Origin: CAZEBW01 sp964510205
GTDB taxonomy: Bacteria; Chloroflexota; Anaerolineae; VGOG01
NCBI GenBank assembly: GCA_964510205.1
Contig: CAZEBW010000012.1
Coordinates: forward strand, 1 to 64,000
Length of the DNA: 64,000 nucleotides
Reading direction: 5' to 3'
A model generated the notes under the pieces. The model was not told where the DNA came from, did no database searches, and worked only from the letters and a program-made list of their open reading frames with translations. This document shows, piece after piece, positions 50,616-59,514 of this stretch. How positions within the stretch are numbered: the first letter of the stretch is position 1; each line of letters starts with the position of its first letter. A program made the translations under genes and the position numbers.

Positions 50616-50857
50616 TTTGTCTGCAGTGCCAACAGGAGATTGAGCTGGGGAAGCGAGTGTTTGTGATCCCCTTTCCAGCTTGTGCTGAGGATGCCTTTCT
50701 CTTCGCCCATCCGGGTTGCATGCCCAACCTGGAGGGCAGGGAGAACGTCTTGGACGGCTACTACGTCGAAGGCAGCGAGCGCTTGTTCGTCCCTCGCGAG
50801 ATGGTAGCAGCCTTGAAAGGGGAAGGGAACAGCAAGGCGGCTAAGCCAAGAGCCTAG
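50612..50857 (+). CDS. Small zinc-binding-like protein
   Basis: An 81-residue protein, MICLQCQQEIELGKRVFVIP. The N-terminal CxxC with a later Cys/His (FLFAHPGCMP) could form a zinc ribbon. No family recognised. Last gene before the integrase, ATGA-coupled to its predecessor. Confidence 0.5.
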   Translation: MICLQCQQEIELGKRVFVIPFPACAEDAFLFAHPGCMPNLEGRENVLDGYYVEGSERLFVPREMVAALKGEGNSKAAKPRA

Positions 50858-50973
50858 CCGCCCCTAGAGGGAGCTCCTGTGTGTCCTGACGGGCTCCAGG
50901 GGCTCCCGCCTCTACTACAAGAGGTGCTGAGAGCGCAAAAAAGCTAGATTAGTAAGTATTGGAGGTATAGAAG

Positions 50974-53052
50974 ATGGAGCGAAGCTTTGATTTTGGCGGA
51001 CGCATCAGACCCAAAGAGGAAGCGCCCTTGTCTTGGGCCAACTTGGTGGAGTTGCCCTGTGAGAAGATGGCCTTCGTCTATCAGCGACTGAGCTCCCACG
51101 AGCAGGTCAAGAAGTCCATCTACTCGATCAAGCTTCAAGATGCACTGGCTGACCTCGCAAGGGAAGACGGCTACAAGGATGACCAAATCCATGTCGAATC
51201 GCGCGACCTGGGGGTCAGCGGCACAAAGGGGAGGGAGGAGCGCGAGGGCTTGGCCTATCTCATTGAACATATAGAGACTGACCAGGTAGAAGCCATCTAC
51301 GTTGTACACATCAGTCGGCTATTTCGTGACCAGACCCTCATAGATGCCTTCAGCTTCGGAGAGCTATGCAAAGCCCACGGTGTCATCATCGTCACGCCGC
51401 ACATGCGACTGAATCTTCGCGATAGGATGCACATGCGGATGTATCGTATGGAGGTCGAGCGAGCCGCCGACGAGTTAGAGTTGATGAAGGCCCGACTTGG
51501 GACCGCGAGGGATCTCAAGGCCCGACAGGGTTTCTACGCTGGCGAAGGTGTTCCACCGGGCTATGTGGTTGACTATAGAGAGGAAGTAGACGGGCAAACG
51601 AACCCTAACTACCAGAAGCTGAGACCGTATGCTCCTCACGCCAAGGTCATTCGCTTCATGTTCCGCCTTGCCTGCCGGGGCAAGACACCTACCCAGGTCC
51701 TCCGCTGCTGCGAGCAGCAAGGAACTGTCTTCCCTCCGTTTCCACCGCGACTGGAGAATGGTACCAACCTAAAGGCGTTCCCTCGATTGAAGCGCAATCC
51801 TGATGGTAGCTGGCCTGCGACGGTGAGCAAGATACGCAGTATTCTGCAGAACCCTGCCTACATAGGTTGGCGGTTGTGGGAGGGAGAGGTAGTTGCTGTC
51901 GACAATCACGAGGCCATCGTAGAGGAGACGACCTTTTGGGCCGTTCAAGAGCAGTTCAACAGTCGACCTCACCGGCCGAAGAAGGACAGGCCCCCACTGC
52001 CCTTGGGTGGTATCCTATACTGCGGTAACCATGATTTGCCACGACGGATGATCTATGCTAATGGTCCGCAGGGGAAAGACGGAAGCTACCAATGTCGTTC
52101 TGACTATGAAACCGAAATCTGCTGCAAGATCGCCGAGCGCATTCTAGACGATCCAATTTCCGAGGCCGTTGTCTCTCAATGCGCCTTCCCCGATACAGCT
52201 GAGGCCGTGCTGAGCAAGTTGACCCATGAGTACCAGCAAGCCAAGGAGCAGACGGCATCCTATCGGCGCGAGGCCAAACGCCTGGAGCGAGAGGTGGAGA
52301 ACCTGGAGCACAACTTCTTCTTGAGGCTAACACCGGAGCGAGCAGCATGGACTGAGAGAGAGATCGCTGATCGCCAGAAACGCATCGCCGAACTGACGGA
52401 TTTGACAAACACTCCGGCTGGCAAGGTAATCGGACCGGTCGTCACAGAGGACGACGTTGAACTAGTGAAGGCGTTTCTGGCGGATCTGAGTACCGGTTGG
52501 GACTGTCAGCCCAACGATCTCAAGAACACATTTCTCCAGCTTGTGCTCGACAGCGTTGTCATCTACCATGAGACGGCAACCATTCGGGCTCGCATCGTTT
52601 GGCAGACGGGTCTAGAGCAAGAGATATTGATACACCGTCCACCTGCCAACTCGCGCTCCCGCAACTGGACTGAGGCTGAACTTGCCATACTAAGAGAGCA
52701 TTTTGAGACGGGGAGCATAGCCGAACTCACGGCTATGTTGCCCATCCGATCTTGGCGGGCCATCAGTTTGAAGGCAAACAGCATGGGCCTACACCGTCCC
52801 GACATGGTCGGGGGCAGGGGGCATAGAGGCACCTTCTCGCGCTGGACAAAGGAAGAGGATGAAATTCTGCGTCAATACTACACGGGAGAAATCTTGCGGG
52901 AGGAGATGTTTGAGAGGCTGGACAGAACACCTGCTGGCATACTCAGGCGTGCACACAGGCTTGGCCTTGAACGCGACACCAGCGTCAAGTGGGAATGGTT
53001 GGACAAGGGTCTCACGGTTACAAAGCGTGGGCGGTCTGCGCTGCCACGGTAA
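50974..53052 (+). CDS. int: Large serine integrase
   Basis: A 692-residue site-specific recombinase. Resolvase domain: FVYQRLSSHEQ with catalytic Ser40, and VVHISRLFRDQTLIDAFSFG. Recombinase domain about 185-330 (TVSKIRSILQNPAYIGWRLW). Zinc ribbon about 350-375 (GGILYCGNHDLPRR ... QCRSD). Coiled coil about 430-480. Unusual extra C-terminus: two Myb/SANT-like helix-turn-helix units, WTEAELAILREHFETGSIAE (about 575) and WTKEEDEILRQYYTGEILRE (about 632). The gene's last 35 bases overlap the truncated comEC on the other strand, which marks the right attachment site. It should integrate and, with a partner such as the HTH protein at 49,254, excise the element. Confidence 0.92.
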   Translation: MERSFDFGGRIRPKEEAPLSWANLVELPCEKMAFVYQRLSSHEQVKKSIYSIKLQDALADLAREDGYKDDQIHVESRDLGVSGTKGREEREGLAYLIEHIETDQVEAIYVVHISRLFRDQTLIDAFSFGELCKAHGVIIVTPHMRLNLRDRMHMRMYRMEVERAADELELMKARLGTARDLKARQGFYAGEGVPPGYVVDYREEVDGQTNPNYQKLRPYAPHAKVIRFMFRLACRGKTPTQVLRCCEQQGTVFPPFPPRLENGTNLKAFPRLKRNPDGSWPATVSKIRSILQNPAYIGWRLWEGEVVAVDNHEAIVEETTFWAVQEQFNSRPHRPKKDRPPLPLGGILYCGNHDLPRRMIYANGPQGKDGSYQCRSDYETEICCKIAERILDDPISEAVVSQCAFPDTAEAVLSKLTHEYQQAKEQTASYRREAKRLEREVENLEHNFFLRLTPERAAWTEREIADRQKRIAELTDLTNTPAGKVIGPVVTEDDVELVKAFLADLSTGWDCQPNDLKNTFLQLVLDSVVIYHETATIRARIVWQTGLEQEILIHRPPANSRSRNWTEAELAILREHFETGSIAELTAMLPIRSWRAISLKANSMGLHRPDMVGGRGHRGTFSRWTKEEDEILRQYYTGEILREEMFERLDRTPAGILRRAHRLGLERDTSVKWEWLDKGLTVTKRGRSALPR

Positions 53053-53060
53053 CGACGAGG
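53018..53060. other. Probable right attachment site (attR) in comEC
   Basis: Here the comEC reading frame, intact from 54,202, runs into a stop right after AAQTAHAL, within the 3' end of the integrase gene. ComEC normally continues for several hundred residues. The crossover core lies somewhere in this stretch but cannot be fixed without the left end or an uninterrupted comEC. Confidence 0.65.
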
Positions 53061-54202
53061 GCTTCGTTCAGCACCTCGACAGCCTGCCTGGCGGTTCCGG
53101 GTGAAAGCGCCTTCGCCAGCAGCCTCTCAAACCATCTTTGCAGCGAGGGGGTGTAGAGGATCAGGCCCAGGGTGGCAGCGAACGACAACTGGAAGCCCAG
53201 GTCCCACAGGGTTTGGGGATTGAGGAGGGTCATCAACGTGGCGGCGGCTATCAGCGAGGTGAGGGCCTCGGTCTGGCGGCCATAGTGGGTGGCGATGACG
53301 TAGAGGCAGCCCATGATCGCTGCTCGCACCACGGCAGCCGAAGCTCCCACCAGGATGGTGTAAATGATGATGCCGGCGATGGCCACCGGCATGGCCCGCC
53401 GTTTGCCAAACAGGCGCGTACTGAGCTTGCTGAAGAGCCCTGAGATGATGGAGATGTTGAAGCCTGAGATGGCGATAATGTGGGTAGTGCCCGTGGCCGA
53501 GAAGGCTTCCATCAGGTTGGCGGGGATGCCCGTCTCGATTCCCAGGAGTATGCCCGTCAGCAGCGCGGCTTGGGGCTCGTGCAAGATGAGGGCGATGACG
53601 TTCTGGGCTCTTCTCTTGAAAGCCAAAAGCGCGCTTCTTAGAGGGCTGCCTCGGCCACGCTCTACGAGGGTGATTTGAGGACGCCATAAGACCGAGTAGA
53701 TGCCCTGGCGAGCCAGATACTCTCGGTAGGAAAAGTCCTCTAGCTTTGGCGGAGTCTCCAGCAGGCCCTCGATATCGAGCCGGTCGCCGTAGTCGTACTG
53801 CGGATAGCGGGGAGCGCGCACCAGTACGACGCCCGTCACTTTGTGCTCCTGACCCTCCATCTCTATCTTGGAGACCGCCACCCGCAGGTTGGTGTAGGTG
53901 TCGCGCACATCGGGCTCGCCGCTGACAACGCCTTCGATCTGTACCCAGCCCTGGTCATTGTAGTGAGCTATGTGGTCTTCATCGAAATCCTGGAGAGGCG
54001 CAGTGGCGTTGAAACGCAGCGCGCCCAACAGTAGGGCGAGGAGGCAAGCGCTGGCCAGACGGATGGGGCGTTCCCGCCACCAGAGGATGATGACGGCGGC
54101 GGGCAGTGCCGCTGCCAGCCAGATCAGTTCTGTCGGCACCTGGAGCACGGAGGCCAGGTAGATGCCCAGAAGCCAGGCGCTGCCGAGATAGGCGAGGATC
54201 AT
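53018..54202 (-). pseudogene. comEC: comEC, truncated by element insertion
   Basis: 394 residues of a DNA-uptake channel protein. N-terminal membrane helices (LGSAWLLGIYLASVLQVPTE, LACLLALLLGAL-type), an OB-like outer domain (VQIEGVVSGEPDVRDTYTNL), and the competence domain start (LLTGILLGIETGIPANLMEA, SATGTTHIIAISGFNISIIS, QTLWDLGFQLSFAATLGLIL). The usual remaining membrane helices and the metallo-beta-lactamase-like domain are missing; the family is normally about 750-850 residues. The break coincides with the integrase gene end, so insertion of the element, not random decay, explains it. DNA uptake would be abolished unless the element leaves precisely. Confidence 0.88.
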
Positions 54203-54592
54203 CTTTCAGGTCTTTCTATAGCCGGTGAGGCTGCAATGGATTTGGCGCGGTGGATGTGAAATTGGGCAGGCGTAGGAACCTGATGGGCTCAGCCTTGCAC
54301 AGGATCCTCTTGCTAGTCTATTGTAGCATATAAGCCCGTCTGGTGCAATTCAGGGTGGGCTGCGGACCAGCGCGTCAAGGGCATCAACGCCAGCACCAAC
54401 AGTCTGGCAATGCACCCCCCTTGGCCGTATGTGCACTTTATTTTACATCAAGAACTAGAATAGGCCAAGAGCGTCCTATAAACTTGACGTCTGAGTGATT
54501 CTGTGGTATAATTTCGCGCGCTTAGGTATAGATGACCTGAATCTACGGTTACTCATATCGTCTAAACACGGGGAAAGGAGATCTATTCGACA
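54203..54592. other. Intergenic region with promoter
   Basis: 390 bases between divergent comEC and the rhodanese gene. It holds a promoter at 54,484-54,512 for the rhodanese operon. Otherwise I see nothing. Confidence 0.6.
54484..54512 (+). promoter_or_regulatory. Promoter of the rhodanese-cytochrome operon
   Basis: TTGACG (54,484-54,489), 17 bases, TATAAT (54,507-54,512), 80 bases before the start. Confidence 0.75.
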
Positions 54593-56686
54593 ATGAAAAA
54601 GAGACTTGCTCTCATCGCCCTGGTCGTGGCCTTGATGGTGGGCGCGCTCCCCACTACTAGCCCGACTGGCCAGGCTCAAGGTTCCCTACAGAAAGCGGCC
54701 GAGGCCTATTTCAGTGGTGGGCCGAAGACGATCACCGCCGCCGACTTGTTCGAGAATCTGAACGATGGCGATCCCGAAAACGATCCGTACCTCATCAGCG
54801 TGCGTTCGGCGGAGGACTATGCCAAGGGTCACGTGCCTGGGGCGGTGCACATGGATGTGAAGGAGCTGTTCAGCACCGAGAACCTGGCCACGATACCGCC
54901 GGACAAGGACGTGGTGGTGATCTGCTACACGGGGCAGTCGGCGGGCCAGGCGACGGCGGCGTTGAACATGCTGGGCTACGAGGCCTACAGCCTGCTGTTC
55001 GGCATGTCCTCCTGGACTAGCGATCCTGAGGTATTCGTCAAGCGGTTCAATCCTGAGACACACGCCAGCGACTACGCCGTTGACACCGAGGCCTACGAGC
55101 CGGGCGGTCCCTACAGCCTGCCCAGTCCGTTGGCGACGAACGTCGCCGGTTCCGCCCAAGCCTACTTCAGCGGTGGGACGAAGACGGTCACCGCCGCCGA
55201 TCTGTTCGAGAATCTGAACGACGGCGATGCGGAGAATGATCCGTACCTCATCAGCGTGCGTTCGGCGGAGGACTATGCCAAGGGTCACGTGCCAGGGGCG
55301 GTGCACATGGACGTGAAGGAGCTGTTCACCACCGAGAATCTGGCCACGATTCCTGCTGACAAGGACGTGGTAGTGGTCTGCTACACGGGCCAGTCGGCGG
55401 GCCAGGCGACGGCGGCGCTGAACATGCTGGGCTACGAGGCCTACAGCCTGCTCTTCGGTATGTCCTCCTGGACCAGCGACCCCGAGGTGTTTGTCAAGCG
55501 CTTCAATCCTGAGACACACACCAGCGACTACGCCATTGACACCGAAGCCCACGAGCCGGGCGGCCCCTACGAACTGCCGTTCGTGGTGGCTCCTGTGGCT
55601 GTCGAAGTAGCTGGCGTCGGTGAAGTCGCGGAGGTCTACTTCAGCGGTGGGCCGAAGACGATCACCGCCGCCGATCTGTTTGAGAATCTGAACGACGGCG
55701 ATCCCGAAAACGATCCGTACGTCATCAGCGTGCGTTCGGCGGAGGACTACGCCAAGGGGCACGTGCCTGGGGCGGTGCACATGGATGTGAAGGAGCTGTT
55801 CAGCACCGAGAACCTGGCCACGATACCGCCGGACAAGGACGTGGTGGTGATCTGCTACACGGGGCAGTCGGCGGGCCAGGCGACGGCGGCGTTGAACATG
55901 CTGGGCTACGAGGCCTACAGCCTGCTGTTCGGCATGTCCTCCTGGACTAGCGATCCTGAGGTATTCGTCAAGCGGTTCAATCCTGAGACACACGCCAGCG
56001 ACTACGCCGTTGACACCGAGGCCTACGAGCCGGGCGGTCCCTACAGCCTGCCCAGTCCGTTGGCGACCAACGTCGCCGGTTCCGCCCAAGCCTATTTCAG
56101 CGGTGGGCCGAAGACGGTCACCGCCGCCGATCTGTTCGAGAACCTGAACGATGGCGATGCGGAGAACGATCCCTACATCATCAGCGTGCGCTCCGCTGAA
56201 GACTACGCCAAGGGTCACGTACCTGGGGCGGTGCACATGGATGTGAAGGAGCTGTTCAGCACCGAGAACCTGGCCACGATACCGCCGGACAAGGACGTGG
56301 TGGTCATCTGCTACACGGGTCAGTCGGCGGGCCAGGCCACGGCGGCGCTGAACATGCTGGGCTACGAGGCCTACAGTCTGCTGTTTGGGATGTCGTCGTG
56401 GACGACGGATCCAGAGGTATTCGTCAAGCGCTTCAATCCTGAGACACACGCCAGCGACTACGCCATTGACACCGAGGTCCACCAGCCCGGCGGCCCCTAC
56501 GAGCTGCCGTTCGCGGTGGTCGAGGAAGAAGCCAAGCCGGTCCCCAAACCAACGCCGGAAGCTGGACTGGTACCGGTGTCGGTCGGGGCCATGAACTGCG
56601 TGACCTGCCACACCGACGAGGCAAGCCTGAAGGAACTAGCTGTAGAGAAGGAGGTCAAGTCGGAGGAAACCTCCGGCGAGGGCTGA
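54593..56686 (+). CDS. Secreted protein with four rhodanese domains
   Basis: A 697-residue exported protein: signal peptide (MKKRLALIALVVALMVGALP), then four near-identical rhodanese domains of about 150 residues, each with the active-site loop CYTGQSAG (first Cys111) and the end SSWTSDPEVFVKRFNPETH. A Pro-rich linker leads to one haem motif, CVTCH, and the frame ends at TGA (56,684). Rhodaneses transfer sulfane sulfur from thiosulfate, polysulfide or persulfide. Outside the cell, next to a cytochrome complex, sulfur-compound conversion is likely. Repeat pairs 1+2 and 3+4 are almost the same at DNA level, so the gene grew by recent duplication. The following cytochrome is in the same frame. 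Confidence 0.9.
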   Translation: MKKRLALIALVVALMVGALPTTSPTGQAQGSLQKAAEAYFSGGPKTITAADLFENLNDGDPENDPYLISVRSAEDYAKGHVPGAVHMDVKELFSTENLATIPPDKDVVVICYTGQSAGQATAALNMLGYEAYSLLFGMSSWTSDPEVFVKRFNPETHASDYAVDTEAYEPGGPYSLPSPLATNVAGSAQAYFSGGTKTVTAADLFENLNDGDAENDPYLISVRSAEDYAKGHVPGAVHMDVKELFTTENLATIPADKDVVVVCYTGQSAGQATAALNMLGYEAYSLLFGMSSWTSDPEVFVKRFNPETHTSDYAIDTEAHEPGGPYELPFVVAPVAVEVAGVGEVAEVYFSGGPKTITAADLFENLNDGDPENDPYVISVRSAEDYAKGHVPGAVHMDVKELFSTENLATIPPDKDVVVICYTGQSAGQATAALNMLGYEAYSLLFGMSSWTSDPEVFVKRFNPETHASDYAVDTEAYEPGGPYSLPSPLATNVAGSAQAYFSGGPKTVTAADLFENLNDGDAENDPYIISVRSAEDYAKGHVPGAVHMDVKELFSTENLATIPPDKDVVVICYTGQSAGQATAALNMLGYEAYSLLFGMSSWTTDPEVFVKRFNPETHASDYAIDTEVHQPGGPYELPFAVVEEEAKPVPKPTPEAGLVPVSVGAMNCVTCHTDEASLKELAVEKEVKSEETSGEG

Positions 56687-56695
56687 GCGGGGGAG

Positions 56696-57955
56696 TTGCC
56701 TCCGTTGGAGGTATGGGAGAAGGTTTTCGTCGGTGATGAGTTCCTGGTCTCAGTTCACAATGTCCAAAATTGCATCGGCTGCCACGGCGGTGTCGAAGGG
56801 GTGGACGACAAGGATGCGGCCCACGAAGGCGTGGTGCGAGATCCCCTGGAGGACTCTGAGCGGTTCTGCGGCGTTTGCCACGCAGAGGCCACTGAGCTGG
56901 CTGCCACCAGCCTGCATCAGAATTTAACTGGCTATCAAACCATATTGGCTGCCCGCGGGGCCGATTTCAGCGACCCCAAAATGCAGGAGGCGTTTGCCAA
57001 CCACTGCGACGATTGTCATACCACGTGCGGCCAGTGCCACATCAGCCGACCGAGTTTCACTTTTGGCGGCCTGATCAAGGATCACAAGGTCAAGGAAGTC
57101 GCTTCTATCAGAGACACTTGCCTGGCTTGCCACGGCGCCCGTGTGGCCAATGAGTATCAGGGCAAAAACGAGGGCGTCGAGGGAAGCGTCCACTGGCTAG
57201 AGGAGGGCATGTCCTGCTTCGAATGTCACGAAACGAGCCACTACCACGGCGACGGCGTCGAATACGCCCATCGCTACGACGGCCCGCCCGGCGTGGACTG
57301 TCTGGAATGCCACGAAGAGGCGGCGCCCGATCAAAGCGAGATAGAGGAGCACAACATCCACGCGGACAAGGTAGCCTGCGAGGTCTGTCACACATCCGGC
57401 CCATACAAGAGCTGCTACAACTGTCACGTGGCTGTAGACGACAAAGGGCTGCCCTACTACAAGACCGACGATAGCGAGTTGACCTTCAAGATCGGGCGCA
57501 ATCCCAACCAGAGCGAGGACCGGCCTTGGGGCTACGTCCTGGTGCGCCACGTCCCCGTTGCGCCGAACACCTTCGCTTTCTACGGGGATGGCCTGCTGCC
57601 CACCTTCGACAACGTGCCAACGTGGAAATACGCCACGCCCCACAACATTCAGCGAGTTACAGCACAGAACGAGAGCTGCGACAGTTGCCACGGCAATGCG
57701 GATCTCTTCCTGACGGCTGACGACGTTGCTCCTGAGGAGCGGCAGGCCAATGCTGCCGTCATCGTCGAGGAGATACCACCGACCTCGTGGGGTCCGTACG
57801 CGGAGATTGAACCGACACAGGCTGCTGCCCGATGGCCTTGGGTGCTTGGGGCGGGTCTGGCGGTTGTCATCGGCGCCGTGACAGTCGGGCTGGTCACTCG
57901 TCGGTCCAAAGCGGCCAATCACGCACTGCAAACTTCAGGAGAGGAAAATGAATGA
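56696..57955 (+). CDS. Decahaem c-type cytochrome, membrane anchored
   Basis: 419 residues from a TTG, with ten CxxCH motifs (CIGCH, CGVCH, CDDCH, CGQCH, CLACH, CFECH, CLECH, CEVCH, CYNCH, CDSCH) and a C-terminal membrane helix (WPWVLGAGLAVVIGAVTVGL). No signal peptide, although haem attachment needs export. It is in the same frame as the rhodanese gene and separated from it only by TGA and three codons. Read through, the protein would start with a signal peptide and carry eleven haems. So either a broken or recoded fusion, or an error. Electron carrier for the ferredoxin and cytochrome b subunits downstream; overlaps the next gene by 8 bases. Confidence 0.85.
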   Translation: MPPLEVWEKVFVGDEFLVSVHNVQNCIGCHGGVEGVDDKDAAHEGVVRDPLEDSERFCGVCHAEATELAATSLHQNLTGYQTILAARGADFSDPKMQEAFANHCDDCHTTCGQCHISRPSFTFGGLIKDHKVKEVASIRDTCLACHGARVANEYQGKNEGVEGSVHWLEEGMSCFECHETSHYHGDGVEYAHRYDGPPGVDCLECHEEAAPDQSEIEEHNIHADKVACEVCHTSGPYKSCYNCHVAVDDKGLPYYKTDDSELTFKIGRNPNQSEDRPWGYVLVRHVPVAPNTFAFYGDGLLPTFDNVPTWKYATPHNIQRVTAQNESCDSCHGNADLFLTADDVAPEERQANAAVIVEEIPPTSWGPYAEIEPTQAAARWPWVLGAGLAVVIGAVTVGLVTRRSKAANHALQTSGEENE

Positions 57956-58856
57956 CCATAAACGAGCCACTGTAGATCGAAGAGATTTTCTCAAGCTCGC
58001 GGGCGTTGGTCTGGTGAGCGCAAGCAGCACACGCTTACTCCTGCAACCGTCAGGACAGGCCTTCGCCTCTGCTCTGAATGAGGACGAGGTGGCCATCCTG
58101 TACGATGGCTCCAAATGCATTGGCTGCCGGGCCTGCGAGGAAGCCTGCAAGGAGTGCAATAACCTGCCTGTGGAGACAACGCCGCCCTCTGAACTATCAG
58201 CCACTACCTGGAATCTGATCAAGAAGAGAGCAGGGGTTGATCAGGCCGATCGGCCTTTCTTCAACTACCAGTGCATGCACTGCACCGATGCGGCCTGTGT
58301 GATGGTTTGTCCGACGGGGGCGCTGTACAAAGACAAGCGAGGCTTTGTCGCTGTGGATGAAAGTAAGTGCAATGGCTGTGGCTACTGTACCCAGTTCTGC
58401 CCCTTTGGCGTGCCTGGTCTGAAAGATGTCAACTTGGTCACCGGTGAGGCTAAGGTTGGCAAGTGTATCTTTTGCTGTGACAACCAACCAGCGGAGGGTA
58501 TAGGTCAGGTGGCCTGTGTTGAGGCTTGTCCGACGGGGGCCCTGACATTGGACTGGCGTCAGAGCCAGTTGGAAGCGGCGAGGGACAGGGTCGCCCAGTT
58601 GAAGGCCGAAGGCTTCAGCGAGGCGAAGCTCTACGGCGAGAGCGAAGCTGGAGGGCTGCATCGTCTAAGTATTCTGCTGGATGAGCCATCCGCCTATGGC
58701 CTACCTGTTGATCCCCAAGGGCCCATCACCCTCTCTAGTATTTGGCAGAAGGTGATCCAGCCCCTGGGCGAGATCGCTATCGGAGCCACGACTCTGGGCT
58801 TGCTGGTGAACTGGGTGGTAGCCCGCCGTCGGATCAAGGTCGAGGAGGAGGTGTAA
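57948..58856 (+). CDS. Tat-exported four-cluster ferredoxin subunit
   Basis: 302 residues. Twin-arginine signal DRRDFLKLAGVGLVSAS (residues about 10-27). Four [4Fe-4S] motifs: CIGCRACEEACKEC, CMHCTDAACVMVCP, CNGCGYCTQFCP, and CIFC with CVEACP. A C-terminal membrane helix (EIAIGATTLGLLVNWVVARR). This is the HybA/FdnH/DmsB-type electron-transfer subunit. It would pass electrons between the decahaem cytochrome and the cytochrome b subunit on the outer face of the membrane. No molybdopterin catalytic subunit is encoded in the window. Confidence 0.92.
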   Translation: MNDHKRATVDRRDFLKLAGVGLVSASSTRLLLQPSGQAFASALNEDEVAILYDGSKCIGCRACEEACKECNNLPVETTPPSELSATTWNLIKKRAGVDQADRPFFNYQCMHCTDAACVMVCPTGALYKDKRGFVAVDESKCNGCGYCTQFCPFGVPGLKDVNLVTGEAKVGKCIFCCDNQPAEGIGQVACVEACPTGALTLDWRQSQLEAARDRVAQLKAEGFSEAKLYGESEAGGLHRLSILLDEPSAYGLPVDPQGPITLSSIWQKVIQPLGEIAIGATTLGLLVNWVVARRRIKVEEEV

Positions 58857-58857
58857 A

Positions 58858-59514
58858 ATGTTGAAGGGGAAAATCCTGGCTTTCAGCACCGCTCAACGGT
58901 TCGTGCACTGGCTGATTGTGGTGGCTTTCTCTCTCTTGGCGCTCACGGGGGTGGTGCTCTACGTGCCACAGCTTGTCCCCTTGGCCAGGGGGGAGGCCGG
59001 GATGCTGTTTCGCCTGCTCCATCGCTGGGGAGTGTTCCTTTCCGTCCTGGCGGTCCTCGCCTACATCGTGTTCGATCTCGACGGGTTGCTGGCCTCCATG
59101 AAGAGGATCTTCACCTGGGGTAAGGACGATCTGGGCTGGCTGAAAGCGGCTCCTGCCTACTACTTCCTCGGCGATGAGAGCGACATGCCTCCCCAAGACA
59201 AGTTCAATTCGGGGCAGAAGCTGTGGTATCTCATCGTGGTCATTGGAGGGCTGGCGCTGTTCATCACAGGGCTGCTGATGTGGTTTGGCAAGGGCTATGT
59301 GCCAGCATGGACTTTCCAATGGAGCGTTTTCCTGCACGACCTGTTTGCCATCGCCATGTCCGCCTTCTTCCTGGTGCACTTCTATCTGGCGGTGGCGCAC
59401 CCTTTGATGAGGGCTGGCCTGGACGCCATTCGCTTTGGCTTTTTCCCAGAGGAGTATGTGAAACACCATCACACCAAGTATTATCACGAATTGCAAGCTG
59501 ACGAGAGCGAGTGA
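58858..59514 (+). CDS. Cytochrome b subunit (FdnI/b561 type)
   Basis: 218 residues with four membrane helices (FVHWLIVVAFSLLALTGVVL; VFLSVLAVLAYIVFDL; LWYLIVVIGGLALFITGLLM; LFAIAMSAFFLVHFYLAVAH) carrying the His residues of a di-haem cytochrome b (AQRFVHW, LLHRWG, FLHDLF, LVHFYL). Like formate dehydrogenase gamma subunits, it would exchange electrons with quinone. It starts one base after the ferredoxin stop and ends the operon; a strong terminator follows at 59,542. Confidence 0.92.
   Translation: MLKGKILAFSTAQRFVHWLIVVAFSLLALTGVVLYVPQLVPLARGEAGMLFRLLHRWGVFLSVLAVLAYIVFDLDGLLASMKRIFTWGKDDLGWLKAAPAYYFLGDESDMPPQDKFNSGQKLWYLIVVIGGLALFITGLLMWFGKGYVPAWTFQWSVFLHDLFAIAMSAFFLVHFYLAVAHPLMRAGLDAIRFGFFPEEYVKHHHTKYYHELQADESE

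Noticed and set aside
54686..56611. 641-codon - strand frame antisense to the rhodanese gene
   Set aside because: Shadow of the tandem repeats; the + strand has a signal peptide, active-site loops and a promoter.
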